Assembly (NCBI GenBank): GCA_963792785.1 | Contig: CAWBXO010000004.1 | Span: 62,001 to 126,000 of the forward strand | Length of the DNA: 64,000 bases | Reading direction: 5' to 3' | Origin: CAWIMX01 sp963792785 | Lineage (GTDB): Bacteria; Acidobacteriota; Vicinamibacteria; Vicinamibacterales; CAVVIG01 | Shown: in pieces, positions 59,223-64,000 of the stretch | How positions within the stretch are numbered: position 1 is the stretch's first letter | Layout of the letters: each line of letters opens with the position of its first letter | Notes under the pieces: generated by a model | What the model was told of the DNA's origin: nothing | The model's input: only the letters and a program-made list of their open reading frames with translations | The model's database searches: none | Made by a program: the position numbers and the translations under genes

Positions 59223-59825
59223 CTACTTGCGGCGCGCTGGACGCGCGGCTTTCCGGACGGGTTTCCGGGTGGTGCGCGCCCGCGAGGCGGGCTTGCGCCG
59301 CGACGCGGCAGCCTTGGCCTTCACCGGCTTTGCCGGCTTTACGGGCTTCACAGGCTTCACAGGCTTCGCCGCCCGCGCGCGCGCCTTCGGCGCCTGCTCG
59401 CGCGATCGGTGCACCAGCGTGAAGCGCACCTGGTCGCCGATCGCGTGGTAACTCCAGAACTCGTTCACGCGGATCTGGTTGTCCTCGCAGAGCCGGCGCG
59501 CCACGTCGACCATGCCGCCGGGCACGTAGAGGTGAAAGGCCGCGCGCAGCCGGGCAAACACGGCCCACTCGGACAGCGCTTCGAGGTGGTTCACCGACTC
59601 GCCGGTCTCCACTTCGACGACCGCCTGCAGCCGGTGACCGCGATCGAGGGAGAACAGGACCAGGTCGGGAAACACGGCGGATGGGCCCGAGCCGGCCGGC
59701 ACGGTGCGCTCGGCGCCGACATTGATGCCCGCGTCGAATTTTCGCTTCGCTTTTGCCTGGAGCAGCCGGATCAGGCGGTCGTGCTCGAGCTGCTCACGAA
59801 CGGGCCGGACGAGAATGGGGCTCAC
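59223..59825 (-). CDS. PD-(D/E)XK-like protein with histone H1-like basic tail
   Basis: 200 residues. The core VFPDLVLFSLDRGHRLQAVVEVETGESVN resembles the PD then E-x-E strand pattern of restriction-endonuclease folds. HLYVPGGMVDVARRLCEDNQ completes a small alpha/beta domain. The last 65 residues are Lys/Arg/Ala/Pro-rich with KPVKPVKPVKPAKPVKAKAA repeats, like histone H1 tails or Acidobacteria AlgP-like proteins. A DNA-associated nuclease-fold protein is my reading; no experiment or named family supports it. First gene of the trio. Confidence 0.55.
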   Translation of the reverse strand: MSPILVRPVREQLEHDRLIRLLQAKAKRKFDAGINVGAERTVPAGSGPSAVFPDLVLFSLDRGHRLQAVVEVETGESVNHLEALSEWAVFARLRAAFHLYVPGGMVDVARRLCEDNQIRVNEFWSYHAIGDQVRFTLVHRSREQAPKARARAAKPVKPVKPVKPAKPVKAKAAASRRKPASRARTTRKPVRKAARPARRK

Positions 59826-59949
59826 CGAGTGCCTCCAAACGGTTGGATCTTCACGCTAAAACTCGGTAGTCTAGCACGGTTCACGTCAGCGCCCGGCCGG
59901 TAACCTACTCGTTGACGCGGTTGAGACGATACAAGGGTAGAATACCCAA

Positions 59950-60357
59950 ATGTCGGCCGCTGAACCGGTTAACGACCTCGAGCTGCCCCGCATCCTCATC
60001 GTGGACGACGATGAGGGCGTGACACAGACGTTTGCGCGAATGCTGCGGCTCGAGGGCTTTTCCGTGTGCACGGCGGTCAACGCGGAGACCGGGCTCCTGG
60101 AAGCCGCCGCCAACCACCCGGACGCGATCATTCTCGACCTTCGTATGCCACTGGTGGACGGATTGGGCTTCCTGCGACGGCTCCGCTCGGACGTCGGGCA
60201 TCGGGCCACGCCGGTCGCCATTGTCACGGGCGACTATTTCCTCGACGACAGCGTGTCGTCGGAAGTTCGCGCACTCGGGGCCGAACTGCGGTTCAAGCCT
60301 CTCTGGCTCGAAGACCTCGTCGGCCTCGCGCGGACGCTCGTCAAGGTGACGCACTGA
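59950..60357 (+). CDS. Single-domain response regulator
   Basis: 135 residues, receiver domain only. Acidic pocket ILIVDDDEG, phospho-acceptor in AIILDLRMPLVDG and the conserved Lys in LRFKPL. No output domain, so it acts through partners (CheY/Spo0F style). A GGGTA-GAA-TACCC palindrome at 59935-59947 sits directly before the ATG and overlaps a TAGAAT -10-like box. The end overlaps the hemE start by 4 nt (CTGA). Confidence 0.88.
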   Translation: MSAAEPVNDLELPRILIVDDDEGVTQTFARMLRLEGFSVCTAVNAETGLLEAAANHPDAIILDLRMPLVDGLGFLRRLRSDVGHRATPVAIVTGDYFLDDSVSSEVRALGAELRFKPLWLEDLVGLARTLVKVTH

Positions 60358-61386
60358 CCGACGCCGGGAGCCGTTTCCTCAGGGCCTGCCGCCGCCAGCC
60401 CGTCGATCGCACGCCCGTGTGGTTCATGCGTCAGGCCGGCCGCTACATGCCCGAGTACCGGGCGCTGCGCGAGCGCTATTCCCTGCTCGAACTCTGCCGC
60501 ACGCCGGAGCTGGCCACGACGGTCACGCTGCAGCCGATCCGCCGGATCGAAGTGGACGCCGCGATCCTCTTTTCCGATCTCCTGTTGCCCCTCGAGCCCA
60601 TGGGGATCGGCTTCGACTTCGTGCGCGGCGAAGGCCCGGCCATCGACAACCCGCTGCGTTCGGAGGCCGACCTGGCGCGCGTGCGGCGCTTCGAGCCGCG
60701 CGAGGCGCTCGCGCACGTGCTCGACGCGATCCGGATGGTGCAGACCGAGCTGGCGGGCCGCGTGCCCCTCATCGGCTTCGCGGGCGCGCCCTTCACGCTC
60801 GCGTCGTACGCGATCGAGGGCGGACACTCCAGCAACTTCGCGCACACCAAGGCGCTGATGTACGGCGCGCCGAAGGCGTGGCACGCGTTCTGCGACCTGC
60901 TCGCCGACATCGTCTCGGAGTATCTCGTGGCGCAGATCGAGGCCGGCGTGAACGCCGTGCAGATCTTCGACTCGTGGGTGGGCGCGCTGAACGCGCGGGA
61001 CTATCGCGAGTTCATCCTGCCCCACTCGCGCCGGATCTTCGAGGCGCTCGCGCCGTACGACGTGCCGACGATTCACTTCGGCGTCGGCACCGGCGCGATC
61101 CTCGGCGAAATCGCGGAGGCCGGGGGATCGTGATCGGCGCCGACTGGCGGACGCCGCTCGACGAGGCCTGGGACCGGATCGGCCCGGACCGCGCCGTGCA
61201 GGGCAACCTCGATCCGACGGTGCTCCTCGGCCCGGTGGATCGGATTCTCGAGGCGGTCGACGACGTCCTGGCGCGGGCGGGCGGCCGCCCCGGCCACATC
61301 TTCAACCTCGGTCACGGCATCCTGCCCATGACCCCGGTCGAGCACGTCCAGCTCTCGCCCAGTACGTGCACCAGAAGACGGCATAA
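60354..61386 (+). CDS. hemE: Uroporphyrinogen decarboxylase HemE (two frameshifts)
   Basis: RTPVWFMRQAGRYMPEYRAL is the family N-terminal signature with the substrate-binding Arg residues. GFAGAPFTLASYAIEG, FDSWVGALNARDY and FNLGHGILPMTPVEHV follow. There is no ATG, GTG or TTG upstream in frame, so CTG 60354, which overlaps the regulator stop as CTGA, is the likely start. One G lost near 61128 (poly-G) and one base lost near 61361 must be restored, giving 344 residues. It removes four carboxyls from uroporphyrinogen III. Confidence 0.9.
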
Positions 61387-61398
61387 GGGCGCACACTC

Positions 61399-62274
61399 AT
61401 GCCCACATCAGTGCTCCTGATGGCCCACGGCACGCCCTCATCGCTCGACGAGATGCCGGAGTACCTCCGTCTCGTGCGCGGCGGCCGGCCGCCGTCCGAC
61501 GAGCTGGTCGCGGAGATGCGGCACAACTACGCGGCCATCGGCGGCCGGTCGCCGCTGACCGAGCTGACGGTCGCGCAGGGCGAGGCCCTCGCCGCGCGCC
61601 TGGGTCCCGAGGTCCCGGTCGCCGTGGGCATGCGCAACTGGCGGCCCTTTCTCGGCGACGCCATCGGGCGCCTGGCCGCGAACGGCGCCACGCGGATCAT
61701 CGGCGTGCCGCTCGCCCCGCAAGCCTCGTCACTGAGCGTGCGCAAGTACCACGACGCCGCGCGCGCGGCCCTGCCCGCGGGCGTGGCCTACGAGGCCGTC
61801 GGCTCGTACCACGATCATCCGCGGCTCGTGCAGGCGTTCGCCGAGCGCGTCGCGGCCGCCGTCCCGGCGCCGGGCGAGGACGTCATTTTCACGGCGCACA
61901 GCCTCCCGGCGCGGGTCATCCGCGAGGGCGATCGCTACGCCACCGAAGTCGCGCGCACGGCGCGCGCCATCGCGGCGCGGCTCGGCCTGCGGCGGTACCG
62001 CCGAGCGTTTCAGAGCGCGGGCCGGACGCCCGAGCCCTGGATCGGCCTCGAGCTGAGCGACCTGCTGGGCCATCGGGCGCGGCGCGGCACGACACGGTTT
62101 CTCATCGCGCCGATCGGCTTCGTCTGCGATCACACGGAAATCCTCTTCGACATCGACGTGCAGGCCGCCGGCACGGCGCGTGACCTCGGCGTGGGTCTGC
62201 GGCGCACGGAGTCGCTCAATTCCTCGCCCACCTTCATCACGCTGCTCGAGGAGCTCGTGCGGGCGCGCCTGTGA
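61399..62274 (+). CDS. hemH: Ferrochelatase
   Basis: 291 residues, intact. SVLLMAHGTPSSLDEMPEYL is the conserved start. VIFTAHSLPARVIREGDRY contains the metal-binding His, and FLIAPIGFVCDHTEILFDID the catalytic Glu. PEPWIGLELSDLL replaces the usual W-x-G-P-x-T block. It inserts Fe2+ into protoporphyrin IX or coproporphyrin III. The stop overlaps the next GTG as GTGA. It lies 12 nt after hemE. Confidence 0.92.
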   Translation: MPTSVLLMAHGTPSSLDEMPEYLRLVRGGRPPSDELVAEMRHNYAAIGGRSPLTELTVAQGEALAARLGPEVPVAVGMRNWRPFLGDAIGRLAANGATRIIGVPLAPQASSLSVRKYHDAARAALPAGVAYEAVGSYHDHPRLVQAFAERVAAAVPAPGEDVIFTAHSLPARVIREGDRYATEVARTARAIAARLGLRRYRRAFQSAGRTPEPWIGLELSDLLGHRARRGTTRFLIAPIGFVCDHTEILFDIDVQAAGTARDLGVGLRRTESLNSSPTFITLLEELVRARL

Positions 62275-63671
62275 ACACGCCGCCGATCGTGATCGTCGGC
62301 GGCGGCATCGCCGGCCTCGCGACGGCCTGGGAGCTCACCCGCGCCGAGGTGCCCTTCCTGCTGCTCGAGGCCGGGCCGCGGCTGGGCGGCGTCATCCTGA
62401 GCGAGGAGGTCGACGGCTTCACGCTCGACGGCGGACCCGACGCCCTCCTCGTGCAGAAGCCCGACGGCGTGCGCCTCGCCGAGGAACTCGGGCTGGGCGA
62501 GCGCCTCGTGCCGACGCTCCCGCCCCGCCTGGCCTACGTGCAGCGTGGCGGGCGCCTGCACGCGCTGCCCTCGGCGTCCGTGCTCGGCATCCCGACGCGG
62601 TTCGGCCCGTTCATCCGCACGTCCCTCTTCACCTGGCCCGGCAAGCTGCGCATGGGCGCCGAGATCTTCGAGCGGCCACGCCCGGCGAGCGGCCCGGACG
62701 CCGACGAGTCGATCGGCGCCTTCATGCGGCGCCATTTCGGGACCGAAGCGGTCGAGTATCTCGCCGAGCCGCTGCTCGCGGGCATCCACGCGGGCGACGT
62801 CGACCGGCTCTCGATTGCCGCGCTCTTCCCGCGCCTGCTGGACGCCGAGCGATCGCATGGCAGCCTGCTCCGCGCGTTCCGCAGCCAGGCGCGCACGCCC
62901 TCGGTGGACGGCGCGTTCCGCTCGCTCCCCGGCGGGCTGAGCGAGCTCGTGCGGGCGCTCGAGCGCCGGTTGCCCGCCGCGCAGTGGCGTCTGCGCGCGC
63001 CCGTCACGGCCGTCTTCACGATCGGTGACGCGGCGGCCGGCCGGTACCGCGTGGTGCTCGGCGACGGCTCGGCGATCGACGCGCGCGCCCTGGTGCTCGC
63101 CACGCCGGCGTACGCGACGAGCGCGCTCCTGCGCGGCGCCGACGCGGAGCTGGCGCGCCTCTGCGGCGAGATTCCGTACGCGTCGACGGGGACCGTGGCG
63201 ATGGCGTTCACGCGCGCCGCCGTGGCGCATCCGCTGAACGGGTCGGGCTTCGTCGTGCCGCGCCGCGAAGCCACCGGGATCCTCGCGGGCTCCTGGCTCT
63301 CGTCGAAGTGGCCGCACCGCGCGCCCGAGGGCAAGGTGCTGCTGCGCACGTTCGTCGGCGGCGGGCGCGATCCGCGCGCGCTCGAGCGCGACGACGGGGA
63401 GCTCGTGGCGCGATCGCTCGCGGCCATCCGGCCGCTGCTCGGCATCACGGGCGATCCGATCTTCACGCGCGTCTATCGCTGGGAGCGCGCCAGCGCGCAG
63501 CACGAAGTGGGCCACCTCGCGCGCATCAAGGCCGTCGACGCGCGCCTCGCCGCGCACCCCGGCCTCTTCATCACCGGCAGCGGCTTTCGCGGCGTCGGCA
63601 TCCCGGACTGTGTGGGCGACGGGCGCGCCACGGCTCGCGCGGCCGCTGGGGCGCTCGCAGGGCGCGCTTGA
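62271..63671 (+). CDS. hemY: Oxygen-dependent (copro)protoporphyrinogen oxidase, HemY type
   Basis: 466 residues. IVIVGGGIAGLATAWELTRA binds FAD, followed by LLLEAGPRLGGVI. DGGPDALLVQKPDGVRLAEE and SVDGAFRSLPGGLSELVRAL are family blocks, and FITGSGFRGVGIPDCVGDGR is the C-terminal FAD contact. It oxidises the porphyrinogen to the porphyrin used by the ferrochelatase encoded just upstream. No HemQ is in the window, so the protoporphyrin versus coproporphyrin route stays open. Confidence 0.9.
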   Translation: MNTPPIVIVGGGIAGLATAWELTRAEVPFLLLEAGPRLGGVILSEEVDGFTLDGGPDALLVQKPDGVRLAEELGLGERLVPTLPPRLAYVQRGGRLHALPSASVLGIPTRFGPFIRTSLFTWPGKLRMGAEIFERPRPASGPDADESIGAFMRRHFGTEAVEYLAEPLLAGIHAGDVDRLSIAALFPRLLDAERSHGSLLRAFRSQARTPSVDGAFRSLPGGLSELVRALERRLPAAQWRLRAPVTAVFTIGDAAAGRYRVVLGDGSAIDARALVLATPAYATSALLRGADAELARLCGEIPYASTGTVAMAFTRAAVAHPLNGSGFVVPRREATGILAGSWLSSKWPHRAPEGKVLLRTFVGGGRDPRALERDDGELVARSLAAIRPLLGITGDPIFTRVYRWERASAQHEVGHLARIKAVDARLAAHPGLFITGSGFRGVGIPDCVGDGRATARAAAGALAGRA

Positions 63672-63687
63672 AAGGCATTAGTGCAAG

Positions 63688-63767
63688 AATGCAGGAAGCT
63701 GCAGGAACTGCGGAGGATCACGGCGCAGCGCGACAGCGTGCTCCCTCCGCATTTATGCATTCCTGCA
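63688..63767. repeat. AATGCAGGAA inverted word repeat
   Basis: AATGCAGGAA at 63688-63697 is inverted as TTCCTGCATT at 63758-63767, with further ATGCATT, TGCAGG and TGCATT words around. It fills the 125-nt gap between hemY and the arginase gene. Another gap with its own word family. Confidence 0.65.
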
Positions 63768-63796
63768 TTTCTGCGTTAATGCATTGAACAAGATCA

Positions 63797-64000
63797 ATGA
63801 GACCCATCCACCTCATCGGCGTCCCCCTCGATCTCGGCGGCAACCGGCGCGGCGTCGACATGGGGCCGTCGGCGTTCCGCATCGCCGGGATCGGCGCGCG
63901 CATCGGGGCGCTCGGGCGGCGGCTCATCGACAAGGGCAACCTCCACGCACCGATGGCCGAGCTGCACGAGCCGCGCGACGAGCGCAAGCGCTACATCGGC
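63797..64000 (+). CDS. rocF: Arginase family ureohydrolase, N-terminal fragment
   Basis: 68 codons before the right edge. PIHLIGVPLDLGGNRRGVDM followed by GPSAFRIAGI is the N-terminal signature of bacterial arginases (Bacillus RocF type). The metal-binding core lies outside the window. Arginase cleaves arginine to ornithine and urea; agmatinase or formiminoglutamase is less likely given the RRGVDMGPSA string. Confidence 0.8.
   Translation, partial: MRPIHLIGVPLDLGGNRRGVDMGPSAFRIAGIGARIGALGRRLIDKGNLHAPMAELHEPRDERKRYIG

Noticed and set aside
59223..59825. Real histone H1 or AlgP homologue
   Set aside because: Only the tail matches in composition; the N-terminal 135 residues form a separate alpha/beta-like domain.

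Overview
The window reads as a chromosomal piece of a high-GC Acidobacteriota genome, most likely of the Vicinamibacteria type. The main reasons are two secreted proteins with the acidobacterial VWFA-related domain (52478-53785 and 57394-58683), two very large Oar-like TonB-dependent receptors with an N-terminal carboxypeptidase-like domain (44977-52188), bactofilin, and a base composition near 70 percent G+C. It looks like a metagenome or long-read assembly. Many obviously conserved genes are broken by single-base indels at a density that is not credible for a living genome, so I annotate them as intact genes carrying sequence errors and describe the error pattern as a finding.

Layout. 1-8.2 kb: an exopolysaccharide/capsule locus (UDP-glucose dehydrogenase start, four GT4 and one GT2 glycosyltransferases, a WbaP-type priming transferase and a UDP-glucuronate decarboxylase), which together imply a lipid-linked polymer containing uronate/xylose-type sugars. 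8.3-15 kb: cell-envelope proteins (OmpA lipoprotein, a Pro/Ala-rich lipoprotein, two small beta-barrel proteins) around an NtrB/NtrC-like two-component pair. 15-21 kb: housekeeping genes (EttA, DinB, a Tam-like methyltransferase, a double cyclophilin, a class V aminotransferase). 21-23.4 kb: a small accessory patch with a VapBC-type toxin-antitoxin pair, a GrpB-family protein, an IS110 remnant and a DUF3024 gene framed by 14-bp inverted repeats.

23.7-31.8 kb is one long leftward operon of nine genes: bactofilin, methyltransferase, SAM hydrolase family, acyl-CoA dehydrogenase, GlpX, TsaC/Sua5, HflX, TPR lipoprotein, PgsA. 32-37 kb holds sulfur and redox genes (cysteine desulfurase, MnmA, TrxB, TrxA) and glycogen synthase. 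37-43 kb holds FdhE, a D,D-carboxypeptidase, an M20 peptidase, a tiny Cys-containing protein and an orphan DNA methyltransferase. 43-45 kb holds an exported flavin amine oxidase next to an exported RidA. 45-60 kb holds the tandem TonB receptors, VWFA proteins, a CBM9/DUF5916 outer-membrane protein and a three-gene leftward operon with basic-tailed proteins. 60-64 kb holds a receiver protein and the haem genes hemE-hemH-hemY, then the start of an arginase.

Two structural themes run through the window. First, many intergenic gaps are filled by short-word tandem repeats whose forward and reverse-complement copies form long hairpins, often where genes converge; each gap uses its own word. Second, the indels fall in two classes: isolated insertions next to GTAC tetranucleotides, and dense clusters (0.1-7 kb and 25.6-37 kb) of extra G/C bases at codon junctions. 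No tRNA, rRNA or CRISPR array was found.
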